The translations under genes were made by a program, and so were the position numbers. Shown one piece after another: positions 18,260 through 27,297 of a stretch of 64,000 bases of DNA; position 1 is the first letter of the stretch, and each line of letters starts with the position of its first letter. The stretch is taken from positions 248,001 through 312,000 of the forward strand of contig NZ_RAQH01000004.1 of NCBI RefSeq assembly GCF_003610695.1. Direction: 5' to 3'. The notes below the pieces were generated by a model. It was given only the letters and a program-made list of their open reading frames with translations, had not been told where the DNA came from and ran no database searches. This DNA comes from Epilithonimonas arachidiradicis (lineage in GTDB: Bacteria > Bacteroidota > Bacteroidia > Flavobacteriales > Weeksellaceae).

Positions 18260-20461
18260 TTAAACTCGCTTCACTTTAGAAACGCCATTGATGTTTTTAA
18301 GCTGTTTAAAAGTCTCTTCCAGCTGGCTTTTGTTTCTGACTTCCAGGTTGATATTTCCTGTGAAAATTCCGTCATTAGAAGCAATGCTCATACTCTTCAT
18401 ATCCATATTCATATTATTACTGATCACAGCAGTGATGTCATTGATCATTCCCATCCTGTCAAGCCCTTCGATCTCGATTTTGATTCTGTTTTTAAAGCTT
18501 TCTGCGTTTACCCATTTCGCTTGCAGAACGCGATAATCATAATTAGCTCTCAGGTTGATAGCATTCGGGCAGTTATCATTATGCACTTTGATACCGTCAG
18601 AAATCGTAATGAATCCGAAAATTTTATCACCAGGAATCACTGTGCAGCATTTAGCAAAGGTATAATTCAGTTTTTCTTCATCTTTTCCAAAGACGATCAT
18701 ATCCAGGTTGGAGTCAACTTTCTCAACATATTCTTCCTTGTTGGACGATTTTCGGAAACGGTTAAAAATATTGCTGAGAATACTTTTTTTGTCAGAATAT
18801 CTTTTGATATCACCAATATCGAAAGTCCCGTTCTGGAAACCGATAAACAAATCCTGGGAAGTTTTCAGATTCAGGAATTTTTGCAAGCCATTGATTTCGT
18901 CATCATTAAAATTCAGTTTGGCGTGGCGCATTTTTCTTTGCAGAATTTCCTTCCCTTCTGCTGTATGCTGATTTTTTTCTGAATTAAGGATATTCTTAAT
19001 TTTAGATTTGGCTTTGGAAGTGACTACAAACTCCAGCCAATCCGCTTTAGGTTTTTGGTTCTGTGACGAAAGAATGTCGATCTGATCGCCGTTTTGCAAC
19101 ACGTAACTGATTGGAACCAGTTTTCCATTGATTTTAGCTCCGAGACATTTCATTCCCAAATCAGTGTGAACAGAGAACGCAAAATCCAATGCTGTGGCGC
19201 CAGTCGGCAAAATCTTGATTTCCCCTTTTGGCGTGAAGACAAAAACTTCTTTGGAGTAGAGATTAAGTTTAATGTTATCAAGAAGTTCGGATGTAGAAAG
19301 GTTTTGCTGTTGTTCCAAAACTTCCCGGATCTCTGAAACCCAATTTTCAAACCGCTGATCATCACTATTTTTCCGGTAACCTTCTTTGTATTTGTAGTGG
19401 GCAGCAACACCTTTTTCTGCGATGTCATCCATTCTCTCGGAGCGGATTTGGACTTCGATCCATTTTTTATCAGGACCCATTACGGTAAGGTGCAAACTTT
19501 CGTAGCCAGTAGATCTCGGTTGAGAAATCCAGTCGCGCATTCGGGAAGGATTACTTTGATAAAGGTCGGTGACGATAGAATAGATTTTCCAGGCAAGGAA
19601 TTTCTCATTTCTCGGATCAGATTTATAAATGATTCTGATGGCGTAATTATCAAAAACTTCCTCAAAAGTCACATTCTGTTTCTGCATTTTACGATAAATT
19701 GAACTGATGGCTTTCGCACGGCCTTTTATGGTAAAATTGAGTCCTTCTTCTTTCAGCTGTTCAGAAACTTCTTTGGTAAACTCCTCAACATATTTTTCGC
19801 GGCCTTCTTTGGCGATTTCCAATTTACCAACAATCTCGTTATAGATATCAGGATTGTTATATTTCAATGAGAGGTCTTCCAGCTCAGATTTGATATTGTA
19901 AAGCCCGAATCTGTGAGCAAGTGGTGCATAGATGTAAGCGGTTTCCGCAGCAATTTTTTTCTGCTTTACAGGATGCATACTTTCCAGCGTTCTCATGTTA
20001 TGCAGGCGGTCAGCGATCTTGATGAGAATCACCCGGAAATCTTCAGATAATGTCAGCAACAGTTTTCTGTAATTTTCAGACTGAACCGATATGTTCTGCT
20101 GGTTCATCACAGAGATTTTTGTCAAACCGTTAACGATATCCGCAATATTTTTCCCAAAGATTTTTTTAAGATCTTCATACGTGTATTCGGAATCTTCGAT
20201 CACATCGTGGAGTAGTGCGCAGGCAATGCTAGTTGCACCCAACCCAATCTCGTTGGCCACAATTTTTGCAACTTCTATCGGATGATAGATGTATGGTTCT
20301 CCGGTTTTTCTGCGCTGATCTTTGTGAGCATCCAAAGCTATATCAAAAGCCTTTCTGATAAGCTTGTTCTGCTCTTCATCCAAAGTACGGTAAGTATTGG
20401 AAATTAGGTCTTTATATCTCGCAAGGATTTCCTTGTTTTCTTTCTCTAAATCGTAAATCAT
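18260..20461 (-). CDS. Bifunctional (p)ppGpp synthetase/hydrolase (RelA/SpoT family)
   Basis: The ATG at 20461 gives 733 residues starting MIYDLEKENKEI; an in-frame start 17 codons upstream adds a hydrophobic stretch not seen in the family. Domains in order: HD hydrolase (about 40-190, with YIYHPIEVAKI and ALLHDVIEDSEY), synthetase (about 225-350, with RAKAISSIYRKMQ and NYAIRIIY), TGS (about 400-460, VFTPKGEIKILPTGATALDFAF), the conserved CCTVIPGD segment and a C-terminal ACT domain (about 655-733). It makes and degrades the stringent-response alarmone, and the intact HD motif indicates that hydrolysis is retained. Confidence 0.96.
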   Translation of the reverse strand: MIYDLEKENKEILARYKDLISNTYRTLDEEQNKLIRKAFDIALDAHKDQRRKTGEPYIYHPIEVAKIVANEIGLGATSIACALLHDVIEDSEYTYEDLKKIFGKNIADIVNGLTKISVMNQQNISVQSENYRKLLLTLSEDFRVILIKIADRLHNMRTLESMHPVKQKKIAAETAYIYAPLAHRFGLYNIKSELEDLSLKYNNPDIYNEIVGKLEIAKEGREKYVEEFTKEVSEQLKEEGLNFTIKGRAKAISSIYRKMQKQNVTFEEVFDNYAIRIIYKSDPRNEKFLAWKIYSIVTDLYQSNPSRMRDWISQPRSTGYESLHLTVMGPDKKWIEVQIRSERMDDIAEKGVAAHYKYKEGYRKNSDDQRFENWVSEIREVLEQQQNLSTSELLDNIKLNLYSKEVFVFTPKGEIKILPTGATALDFAFSVHTDLGMKCLGAKINGKLVPISYVLQNGDQIDILSSQNQKPKADWLEFVVTSKAKSKIKNILNSEKNQHTAEGKEILQRKMRHAKLNFNDDEINGLQKFLNLKTSQDLFIGFQNGTFDIGDIKRYSDKKSILSNIFNRFRKSSNKEEYVEKVDSNLDMIVFGKDEEKLNYTFAKCCTVIPGDKIFGFITISDGIKVHNDNCPNAINLRANYDYRVLQAKWVNAESFKNRIKIEIEGLDRMGMINDITAVISNNMNMDMKSMSIASNDGIFTGNINLEVRNKSQLEETFKQLKNINGVSKVKRV

Positions 20462-20514
20462 ATAAAATGTAAACTCACAAACGAATATAAGAAATTTAAT
20501 ACAGATTATCAAGC

Positions 20515-20522
20515 TATCTTTG
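20515..20522 (+). promoter_or_regulatory. -7 promoter box for the VanZ-like gene
   Basis: TATCTTTG matches TAnnTTTG. It covers the first base of a possible GTG start at 20522, which rules that start out and supports the ATG at 20555. Confidence 0.5.
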
Positions 20523-20554
20523 TGCCAGATTTTTCTAATAATCTGATTTTGAAA

Positions 20555-20995
20555 ATGGAAAATTGCGGGCTTTTATTCCGGAAAGTTTACAGAATTTTGA
20601 TTCCGGTTTACACTCTTTTTTTGCTTTATCTGATGTTTTTCGGATTTGGCAGAAGCCAGTATGATATCAATATTGTAAGGATGATTCCTATGTTTTCAAC
20701 AGTTGGTTTTGTTGAGCACACGATTCTTTGGAAAACCATTATCATTAATATCTTCGGTAATATCGTAATGTTTATTCCATTTGGGTTTTTAGGAATTGTC
20801 TTTCCGAAACTCAACAACTTCCGGATCCTGATTCTGGACTTTCTTTTTGCAATCATAGCCGTAGAAAGTCTTCAGTATTTCACAAGACTAGGCGTTTTCG
20901 ATATTGATGATATTATTCTGAATACAATTGGTATGGCAACAGGATTCTGGATATATCAATGGTTGAACAGAAGGTTTATTGGTAAGGATTCTTAG
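20555..20995 (+). CDS. VanZ family membrane protein
   Basis: The 146-residue protein has four membrane helices and VanZ-like features, including NIFGNIVMFIPFGFLG and the acidic FDIDDIILNTIGMATGF near the end. The ATG at 20555 is chosen because the earlier GTG overlaps the promoter box. VanZ relatives are widespread membrane proteins of unclear function; the teicoplanin resistance seen with enterococcal VanZ should not be inferred here. Its last 20 bases overlap the end of the convergent GNAT gene. Confidence 0.85.
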   Translation: MENCGLLFRKVYRILIPVYTLFLLYLMFFGFGRSQYDINIVRMIPMFSTVGFVEHTILWKTIIINIFGNIVMFIPFGFLGIVFPKLNNFRILILDFLFAIIAVESLQYFTRLGVFDIDDIILNTIGMATGFWIYQWLNRRFIGKDS

Positions 20996-21407
20996 TATGA
21001 ACTTCCATCCATCTTGCCGGATCTTTGATATTATTCCAACCAAATTTTTTATAAAGTTCGTGCGCATCAGCAGTTAAAAGAATCCACCTTCTCAAACCTT
21101 GTAATTCCGGATGATTCATAATGTTTTCCATTAATAATTTTGACAGACCAAGTCCACGATAGTCATTCAAAATAAAAACATCGCCCAAATAAGCAATTGT
21201 CGTAAAATCTGTAATCACTTTTGCAAATCCAACCTGCTTGTCTTTGTAAAACACACCGAAACAGAAAGCATTGGCAACCGATTTTTCGACAATATCTCTC
21301 GGAATTCCTTTTGCCCAATAGGATTCTTCTGACAGATATTGATGAATTATATCAATATCCATTTTGGATTTGTCGGTAGAGATATAAAAGTCTTGTTGGT
21401 TATACAT
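20976..21407 (-). CDS. GNAT family N-acetyltransferase
   Basis: The 143-residue protein has the GNAT fold, with the acetyl-CoA loop in LNDYRGLGLSKLLMEN and the final beta-strand region WILLTADAHELYKKFGW. The C-terminal ARWMEVH resembles the group that acetylates small molecules or amino groups. The substrate is unknown. It starts 2 bases after the stop of proC, so the two are probably in one operon, with proC first. Confidence 0.88.
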   Translation of the reverse strand: MYNQQDFYISTDKSKMDIDIIHQYLSEESYWAKGIPRDIVEKSVANAFCFGVFYKDKQVGFAKVITDFTTIAYLGDVFILNDYRGLGLSKLLMENIMNHPELQGLRRWILLTADAHELYKKFGWNNIKDPARWMEVHTKNPYQ

Positions 21408-21409
21408 TG

Positions 21410-22213
21410 TTATGAATTTAATTCTTTGGCTCTGTTTTCTGCGGCTAAAATTCCGTTTTTGAGAATAGATTTCAATTGATTTTCTTCGAAAGTTTTAAGG
21501 GCGGCTTCTGTTGTTCCGCCTTTTGAAGCGACATCTTTTATGAGTTCTTCCAAAGATTTATCAGAATTATTAATAAGATGATAAGCGCCCAGCATTGTCT
21601 GCTTGACGAATAATTTCGAAAGGTTTTCATCGATTCCCATTTCTGTTCCGGCTTTTATCATTGCATCGATGATGTAATAGAAATAAGCTGGCCCGCTTCC
21701 GGAAAGAGCTGTTACGCCATTCAGAAGACTTTCGTCTTCCAGATAAACAGAACGTCCTGTGGAGTTTAATAATCGTTCAACGTTCATCAATTCGGAGAAA
21801 GAAATGCCTTCTGCAGCAGTATAACCTGTGATTCCCATTCCGAGAAGAGTGGGCGAATTGGGCATTGCTCTTACAACGGATTGATGGTTGAGCAGTTTCT
21901 GGATTTTTTCAATCGAGATCCCTGCCATTATTGATAAAACCATTGATTTTTCGGGTATATTGAAAGATAAATTTTCTGCGACATAACTAAAATCCTGAGG
22001 TTTCACAGCAATAATAATCAAGTCTGCTTCTAGATTTTCAACTTCATCAAAAGACGAAATTTCAGAATTCGGAAAAATCGATTTTATTTTCTCCTTTTTA
22101 TTTTGATTTCTTGTAATCAGATGCAGGTTCTGAGGTTTTATCAGTTCATATTTCAAAAATGATCTGGAAAATGATAAACCCATATTTCCTGCTCCTAAAA
22201 CTGCAATTTTCAT
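21410..22213 (-). CDS. proC: Pyrroline-5-carboxylate reductase
   Basis: The 267-residue protein is full length. It begins MKIAVLGAGNMGLSFSRSFL (Rossmann GxGxMG), contains AVKPQDF and VVRAMPNSPTLLGMGITGY, and ends with the dimerisation domain that carries VTALSGSGPAYFYYIIDAM and DVASKGGTTEAALKTFEEN. It performs the last step of proline synthesis, reducing pyrroline-5-carboxylate with NAD(P)H in the cytoplasm. It lies 23 bases after the DsbA-like gene on the same strand. Confidence 0.97.
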   Translation of the reverse strand: MKIAVLGAGNMGLSFSRSFLKYELIKPQNLHLITRNQNKKEKIKSIFPNSEISSFDEVENLEADLIIIAVKPQDFSYVAENLSFNIPEKSMVLSIMAGISIEKIQKLLNHQSVVRAMPNSPTLLGMGITGYTAAEGISFSELMNVERLLNSTGRSVYLEDESLLNGVTALSGSGPAYFYYIIDAMIKAGTEMGIDENLSKLFVKQTMLGAYHLINNSDKSLEELIKDVASKGGTTEAALKTFEENQLKSILKNGILAAENRAKELNS

Positions 22214-22236
22214 TGGTGTTTTTTAGGTTTTAAATT

Positions 22237-22938
22237 TTAACAATTCCCGTCGATTTCGCAAGAATCGCCTTCGTTGATGATATTGATTTTTGAATTATTT
22301 TCAGAAAACTCTGTCCAGCTTTTTTCCAGGACTTCCGAAAACAAATCCGTTGGTTGTGCTCCGGAAACACCATATTTTTCATTGAAAACAAAAAAAGGAA
22401 CACCTCTTATTCCCATAGAATTGGCTGCGGAAATATCTTGATTAACCAGGTTTGCTAAATGGGGAGATTCAACAGCTTTTTGGATTTCCTCTTCAGTGAA
22501 GCCTAGTTTTTCTCCAATTTCACAAAGAACAGCAACATCGTCAATATCTTTTCCTGAAATGAAATAAGCTTCGAAAAGCAATTCTTCCATTTCATTTGCT
22601 TTTCCTTTTTGTTTGGCAAATTGAACCAGCATTTGACTTTTGAAAGAGTTGGAAACTTTCACTTCATCAAAATTAAAATCAATGCCGGCATTTTTTCCTG
22701 TTTGGATCAGATTCTCGTGCATCTGCATTATTTGAGGCATCGGAAAACCTTTGATTTCGGAAAGATATTCGTAATGATTTTTGGACAGATCCGTTTTCAT
22801 ATTCGGATCCAATTGAAACGAATGCCAATTGACTTCAACCTGATCATTCTGAACAAACTTCCGAAGGGCTTTTTCAAAATTCTTTTTTCCAATAAAACAA
22901 AACGGACAACGCGTATCGCTCCAGATATCTACTTTCAT
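22237..22938 (-). CDS. DsbA family oxidoreductase (FrnE-like)
   Basis: The 233-residue protein has a thioredoxin fold with a helical insertion and an N-terminal CPFC active site (C11 and C14) in SDTRCPFCFIGKKNFEK. GIRGVPFFVFNEKYGVSGAQ holds the cis-Pro loop. There is no signal peptide, so it acts in the cytoplasm like FrnE or HCCA isomerase relatives, not as a periplasmic DsbA. The C-terminal tail ends CEIDGNC, two extra cysteines that may bind metal or form a disulfide. Confidence 0.92.
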   Translation of the reverse strand: MKVDIWSDTRCPFCFIGKKNFEKALRKFVQNDQVEVNWHSFQLDPNMKTDLSKNHYEYLSEIKGFPMPQIMQMHENLIQTGKNAGIDFNFDEVKVSNSFKSQMLVQFAKQKGKANEMEELLFEAYFISGKDIDDVAVLCEIGEKLGFTEEEIQKAVESPHLANLVNQDISAANSMGIRGVPFFVFNEKYGVSGAQPTDLFSEVLEKSWTEFSENNSKINIINEGDSCEIDGNC

Positions 22939-23003
22939 TTTTTCTTATTTTAAATGTTTTTCAGAATCATAAATACCATCAATTATCAACCAGAAACCTT
23001 CAA

Positions 23004-24023
23004 CTAAATAATATTGACTTCCCGTTCCAATTCAATTCCAAATTTCTCTTTTACTGAATCAATAATCATCGTGGAAAAATCAAAAATCTCTTGTCCGGTT
23101 GCATTTCCTGTTGCATTGATGATGACCAAAGCCTGTAGTTGGTTGGAAGCTACATTTCCGATTTTTTTGCCTTTCCAACCGGCTTGTTCTATTAGCCAGC
23201 CTGCAGGGACTTTCACAAAATCACCATTCGGATAGCCAGGGATATTTTCGAAATTTTGTTTTAAATTTTCGAATTGTGAAGCAGAAATTGTTGGGTTTTT
23301 AAAGAAACTTCCTGCATTTCCAATGACTTTTGGGTCAGGTAATTTGCTTTGTCTGATATTAATTACAGCTTTGGAAACATCCTGAATCGTTGGGTTACTG
23401 ATTCCCATTTTTGCAAGTTCCGACTGGATTGCACCATATTCTACATCAATTTTGTGGTCTTTTCTGTTGAGCCTGAACGTGACTTCCAGAATCACATATT
23501 TCCCTTTTCCTGCCTGTTTGAAAATCGAATCTCTATAACCGAATTGACATTGTCCAGAGTTTAATGTTTCTAATTCCAAAGTTTCAAGATTCAAGACTTT
23601 ACAACTTTCAAAAACATCTTTGATTTCGGTTCCGTAAGCGCCGATATTCTGCATCGGTGACGTTCCCACATTTCCTGGAATCAATGAAAGATTTTCCAGC
23701 CCGCCATAATTCTTATCTAAACAATACATCACGAGCTGATGCCAGTTTTCCCCAGCTTTTGCAGTCACCAAAACCTGATTGTCATCAATGATTTTTTCAG
23801 TAATGCCTTTCAGATTAAGCCTAATGACTAATCCGTCAAAGTCCTTTGTCAAAAGAATGTTACTTCCACCACCTAGGAAAAGGATTGGGAGCGCTTGTGT
23901 GTTTGAGAATTGGAGACTTTCTAATAGTTCTTTAGCAGAATTAACTTCTGAAAAATATCGGGCTGAAACCTCAACTCCGAATGTGTTGTATGGTTTTAAA
24001 GAAACGTTTTCTTGGATTGACAT
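23004..24023 (-). CDS. murB: UDP-N-acetylmuramate dehydrogenase (MurB)
   Basis: The 339-residue protein is a type I MurB, with the FAD-binding LFLGGGSNILLTKDFDG, the NIGAYGTEIKDVF block, the GYRDSIFK tyrosine loop and NAGSFFKNPTI that holds the catalytic Ser. It reduces UDP-GlcNAc-enolpyruvate to UDP-MurNAc in the cytoplasm. Its start codon overlaps the upstream lipoprotein's stop as TAATG, a layout that favours translational coupling. Confidence 0.96.
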   Translation of the reverse strand: MSIQENVSLKPYNTFGVEVSARYFSEVNSAKELLESLQFSNTQALPILFLGGGSNILLTKDFDGLVIRLNLKGITEKIIDDNQVLVTAKAGENWHQLVMYCLDKNYGGLENLSLIPGNVGTSPMQNIGAYGTEIKDVFESCKVLNLETLELETLNSGQCQFGYRDSIFKQAGKGKYVILEVTFRLNRKDHKIDVEYGAIQSELAKMGISNPTIQDVSKAVINIRQSKLPDPKVIGNAGSFFKNPTISASQFENLKQNFENIPGYPNGDFVKVPAGWLIEQAGWKGKKIGNVASNQLQALVIINATGNATGQEIFDFSTMIIDSVKEKFGIELEREVNII

Positions 24024-24466
24024 TAATATTTTTTAAGAAGATTTTCGAGATTATTTTTAAGGGTTTCGATTTGTTTATAACCTTCGGAACCTTCCGGGAC
24101 GTTGATTAATTCATACTCTTTATCAGTTGTTGTGATTCGGAAAATATCATCCGGACCATCATAATGGCCGCGTGCTTTTCCGCTTTTGGTTTTTTCCAAA
24201 AGAGAAATGTTGATGTCTGCAACGATTTTGTCCCAATCTTTTTGATTGATTTTCTTTTTGAAGACAGGGTAATCTTCAAATCTTCCACCGGTTTTATTCG
24301 ATTCCAGGGAATCTTTGGTTGCATTGATGAAAGAGCGGCCGCCTCTTCCGGCTGTGTGCGTATACGAAACTGATGTTATATTTGTTTTCTGTGCAGAAGT
24401 TTTGCAATTGATCAGAAGCATTGCAAGGACAGAAAGTATAAACCCGATTTTTAATATTTTCATCAT
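24023..24466 (-). CDS. Small lipoprotein, function unknown
   Basis: The 147-residue protein has a signal peptide ending LLINC, a clear lipobox with Cys at about residue 21. The mature part is charged, with an internal AGRGGRSFINATKDS stretch and GHYDGPDDIFRITTTDKEYE. It resembles small Bacteroidota lipoproteins of about 150 residues that lack a named domain; the general layout is similar to the DUF6438 lipoprotein at 52105-52590, but I cannot show homology. It overlaps murB by one base. Confidence 0.75.
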   Translation of the reverse strand: MMKILKIGFILSVLAMLLINCKTSAQKTNITSVSYTHTAGRGGRSFINATKDSLESNKTGGRFEDYPVFKKKINQKDWDKIVADINISLLEKTKSGKARGHYDGPDDIFRITTTDKEYELINVPEGSEGYKQIETLKNNLENLLKKY

Positions 24467-24582
24467 AATTAATTTTAAGATTGATGTAAATTTAATGATA
24501 AAACCACATAGAAATTTTAATTTTTAAGAGATTTTAAAACTATTTTTTCTATGTGGCTTTGACGAAGAATTTGGAATTGAAA

Positions 24583-25791
24583 TTAATTCAAACCAAACTC
24601 AGCTCTGTATTTTTCAATTGCATCTTTCAGAAGCTCAACACTTCTTTTAAGGTCTTCCTGCTTCAGAACATAAGCGATTCTTACCTGCTTTTTACCCAAT
24701 TCCGGATTGCTGTAAAATCCTCCCATTGGGGCAACCATAACGGTTTCGTTGTTGTTGGAATAGCTTTCCAGAAGCCACTGAGCGAATTTGTCAGAATCAT
24801 CAACCGGTAATTCTACACCACAATAGAAAGCACCTTTTGGTTTTGGACAAATCACGCCGGGAATTTCATTCAACAGTTCTACCAAAAGATTTCTTCGGCT
24901 GGTGTATTCTTCCCTTACTTTGGCAATATATTCCGCATCATTTTTGTGAGCAGCAGTGGCTGCAATCTGACCTAAAAGAACAGGACTCAATCTGGCCTGT
25001 GCAAAAAGAATGGCAGCATCGTGGATTTTCTTGGAACGGGTGATCATACAACCGATTCTCGCCCCACACATCGAATATCTTTTAGACTCGGAATCAATAA
25101 CGATAACGTTTTCCGCAACTTCCGGGAATTCTAACATCGAGATCTGTTTTTCGCCGTCGTAAACATATTCCCTGTAAACCTCGTCCGAAATAATCACGAT
25201 GTCGTGTTTCTTTGCAATCTCGGCAAGCTTTTGAAGTTCATCTCTTGAATAGAGGTAACCTGTCGGATTTCCGGGGTTACAAACGACAATGGCTCTGGTC
25301 TTATCCGTGATTTTTTTCTCAAATTCTTCAATTGAAGGCAAAGCAAATCCTGTATCAATAGTAGAAGGAACTGCTACAACGTTAATATTGAAAGTTCCGG
25401 CGAATCCATTATAGTTCGCATAATAAGGTTCCGGAATAATGATCTCGTCTCCGTCATCGCAAAGCGTGGAAATTGCAAAATTCAAAGCTTCCGAACCACC
25501 GTTGGTTACAATGAAATTATCAGGTGTTAGATCTGTAAATCCTAAAGAATGATAATAGTCGGTCAAAGCTTTTCTGTATTCGATATTACCTTCTGATAAG
25601 GCATATTCCAAAACTTTGAGGTCGATATTTTTTACAGCATTCAAAGCAGTTTCAGGCGTTTCGATATCTGGCTGACCAATGTTAAGATGATAAACTTTGA
25701 TTCCTTTCTGTTTAGCTGCAGTGGCAAAAGGGACTAATTTTCTAACGGGAGATGCAGGCATATGCTGCGCTCTTTGCGATATTTTCGGCAT
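24583..25791 (-). CDS. PLP-dependent class I aminotransferase
   Basis: The ATG at 25791 gives 402 residues starting MPKISQRAQHMPASPVRK; a longer reading frame upstream would begin inside AT-rich non-coding sequence and contain the promoter. Fold-type I motifs are HLNIGQPDIETP, NGGSEALNFAI, VCNPGNPTGYLYS, ISDEVYREY and the PLP lysine in DSESKRYSMCGARIG. It is close to aspartate/alanine-type aminotransferases, but the donor and acceptor cannot be decided. It appears to be a single-gene unit. Confidence 0.93.
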   Translation of the reverse strand: MPKISQRAQHMPASPVRKLVPFATAAKQKGIKVYHLNIGQPDIETPETALNAVKNIDLKVLEYALSEGNIEYRKALTDYYHSLGFTDLTPDNFIVTNGGSEALNFAISTLCDDGDEIIIPEPYYANYNGFAGTFNINVVAVPSTIDTGFALPSIEEFEKKITDKTRAIVVCNPGNPTGYLYSRDELQKLAEIAKKHDIVIISDEVYREYVYDGEKQISMLEFPEVAENVIVIDSESKRYSMCGARIGCMITRSKKIHDAAILFAQARLSPVLLGQIAATAAHKNDAEYIAKVREEYTSRRNLLVELLNEIPGVICPKPKGAFYCGVELPVDDSDKFAQWLLESYSNNNETVMVAPMGGFYSNPELGKKQVRIAYVLKQEDLKRSVELLKDAIEKYRAEFGLN

Positions 25792-25811
25792 TGTTTCTTG
25801 ACTTTGGAGTA

Positions 25812-25819
25812 CAAAAATA
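25812..25819 (-). promoter_or_regulatory. -7 promoter box for the aminotransferase
   Basis: On the minus strand this reads TATTTTTG, a match to TAnnTTTG, 20 bases upstream of the ATG at 25791. A weak TTTG lies about 16 bases further up. Confidence 0.5.
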
Positions 25820-26024
25820 AGCTTTAATTTTTCAACAAAAAAATTAGTACTTTTGATTTGAAATAATTGGATTTTATTTAATCGCAAAGGCGCTGGATTT
25901 TATCAATTATCGTATTTTTTAAGTCGCCGATTTTTTTTTAATAATAAAAAGCTTTGTGACTTAATAATAATTGAATTTTAATTCGTTTTTTGTGACTTTG
26001 CGATAAACTTTAATAAATAATCAT

Positions 26025-26480
26025 ATGCAGATTTTTGTTGATACCATAGAAGAATATATTTCCCAGATTCCTGAGGAAAGACGAGAAGCTTTTAGAGAGC
26101 TTTTGGAAACTGTTGACAGTAATCTTCCGAAAGGTTTTCAACAGAATATGCAATACGGAATGGCAACCTGGTGTGTTCCTTTGAAAACGTATCCTGCAGG
26201 TTATCATTGTGCGAAAAATACACCGCTTCCTTTCATCAGTGTGGCTTCTCAAAAGAATTTTGTGGCGTTTTATCATATGGGCATTTATGCGGATCCAAAA
26301 CTTTTGGATTGGTTTGTAGGAGAGTTTCCAAAACATTCCAAAAAGAAATTGGATATGGGCAAATCCTGTATCCGTTTCAAAAAGATGGAAGATATTCCAT
26401 TCGAATTAATGGGAGAGTTATGTTCGAAAATCACTGTGGATGAATGGATTGCAACTTATGAGAAAAATTTCAAAAAGTAA
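26025..26480 (+). CDS. DUF1801 domain protein
   Basis: The 151-residue cytoplasmic protein fits the DUF1801 (YdhG-like) family, with VDTIEEYISQIPEERREAF at the start, the MQYGMATWCVPLKTYP core and SVASQKNFVAFYHMG. The function of the family is unknown. The following gene starts 22 bases before its end, so the two share a transcript. Confidence 0.88.
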   Translation: MQIFVDTIEEYISQIPEERREAFRELLETVDSNLPKGFQQNMQYGMATWCVPLKTYPAGYHCAKNTPLPFISVASQKNFVAFYHMGIYADPKLLDWFVGEFPKHSKKKLDMGKSCIRFKKMEDIPFELMGELCSKITVDEWIATYEKNFKK

Positions 26481-27102
26481 TTTACTTTGCTGTATTTTTG
26501 CGCTGTTTTTTTTAACAAGCTGCAAAACTTACAATATTTCGATTTTGGAAAACGGTGATTTACTTTTTGTCCCATCTGTGGATTCTGGGCTGTCTGGAGC
26601 AATTAATAATGTCACACAGACAGAAAAGAAAACATCGTATGATCATATCGGGATCGTGAAAAAAGAAGAACATCATCTATATGTGCTTCACGCTGCGCCA
26701 AAAGGCGGTTCACAAAAACAAAAGCTCAATCATTTCTTAAAAGAACAAACCAAATCCGGACGAGCTATCGACGTGTATCGCTTGAAATCGGCATTCAAAT
26801 CATCCATTCCGGCTTCAGTTTCTAAAGCTGAATCGTTGATTGGAAAGCCTTATAACTTCAATTATATTCTGGATGATAATTCATTTTACTGCTCAGATTT
26901 TGTTGAAAGAGCATTCCGGGATAATCAGATCTTCCAATTGGAGCCAATGACCTTCGTTGACCCTAAAACAGGAAAGACCAATGCTTTCTGGGAAAAGTTT
27001 TATCAGGACAAAAACCTAAAAGTTCCTGAGGGTGAACCTGGATGTAATCCCAATGGTCTTGCTGCATCCAACAAAGTTTACAAAGTAGGAGAGCTGAAAT
27101 AA
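26458..27102 (+). CDS. YiiX/NlpC-P60-like cysteine hydrolase lipoprotein
   Basis: The ATG at 26458 gives 214 residues with a lipoprotein signal ending FLTSC; a start six codons upstream would add nothing recognisable. The domain is a circularly permuted NlpC/P60 (YiiX/YebB-like): NGDLLFVPSVDSG, the His motif YDHIGIV and later the Cys motif FYCSDFVERAF. It probably cleaves amide bonds in peptidoglycan or related peptides at the envelope. It overlaps the DUF1801 gene by 23 bases. Confidence 0.85.
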   Translation: MRKISKSNLLCCIFALFFLTSCKTYNISILENGDLLFVPSVDSGLSGAINNVTQTEKKTSYDHIGIVKKEEHHLYVLHAAPKGGSQKQKLNHFLKEQTKSGRAIDVYRLKSAFKSSIPASVSKAESLIGKPYNFNYILDDNSFYCSDFVERAFRDNQIFQLEPMTFVDPKTGKTNAFWEKFYQDKNLKVPEGEPGCNPNGLAASNKVYKVGELK

Positions 27103-27128
27103 ATTTTTTTAAATTTAATTCATACTTA

Positions 27129-27159
27129 TTTGGTGGGAATTAAATAATTTCTATATTTG
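27129..27159 (+). promoter_or_regulatory. Full consensus promoter of the structured leader
   Basis: TTTG (27129-27132), a 19-base spacer and TATATTTG (27152-27159) match the Bacteroidota TTTG/TAnnTTTG promoter at both boxes and at the expected spacing. Transcription should start near 27165, about 130 bases before the DUF4395 gene. Confidence 0.82.
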
Positions 27160-27164
27160 CAATA

Positions 27165-27278
27165 GATTTAGAATTAAATGATAAGCATATTCTCTCATAT
27201 TATGATGTGTAATCCCAAATAAAACATTTGGTAGGAGAGAATGTGTGAAAGCTCTGCCTTACCGGTAGAGCTTTTTTT
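27165..27278 (+). ncRNA. Candidate structured leader RNA or sRNA with three-way junction
   Basis: Between a consensus promoter and the DUF4395 gene lies about 114 bases of foldable RNA. P1 is an 11-bp stem, CATATTCTCTC (27186-27196) with GAGAGAATGTG (27235-27245), one G-T wobble. Inside it are P2, ATTAT (27199-27203) with GTAAT (27209-27213), and P3, CCAAAT (27215-27220) with ATTTGG (27226-27231), joined by 2, 1 and 3 bases. A strong terminator hairpin follows. The compact three-way junction plus terminator is the plan of a riboswitch, but I do not recognise a known class. An independent sRNA is the main alternative. The 5' end is inferred from the promoter. Confidence 0.72.
27248..27278 (+). 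terminator. Intrinsic terminator 20 bases before the DUF4395 start
   Basis: AAAGCTCTGCC (27248-27258) pairs with GGTAGAGCTTT (27264-27274), 11 bp with one G-T pair and a TTACC loop, running into a T tract to 27278. GTAGGAGAG (27231-27239) can pair instead with CTCTGCCTTAC (27252-27262), nine pairs and two bulges, which would open both this hairpin and stem P1. Confidence 0.88.
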
Positions 27279-27297
27279 ATTTAAAATTTGAAATGAT

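Noticed and set aside
20522-20554. GTG start of the VanZ-like gene
   Set aside because: It falls on the end of the TATCTTTG promoter box; the ATG at 20555 is more likely.
27165-27278. Known SAM-I, SAM-II, cobalamin, TPP, purine or SRP RNA
   Set aside because: None of the conserved cores that I remember for these classes is present, so no family name was assigned.
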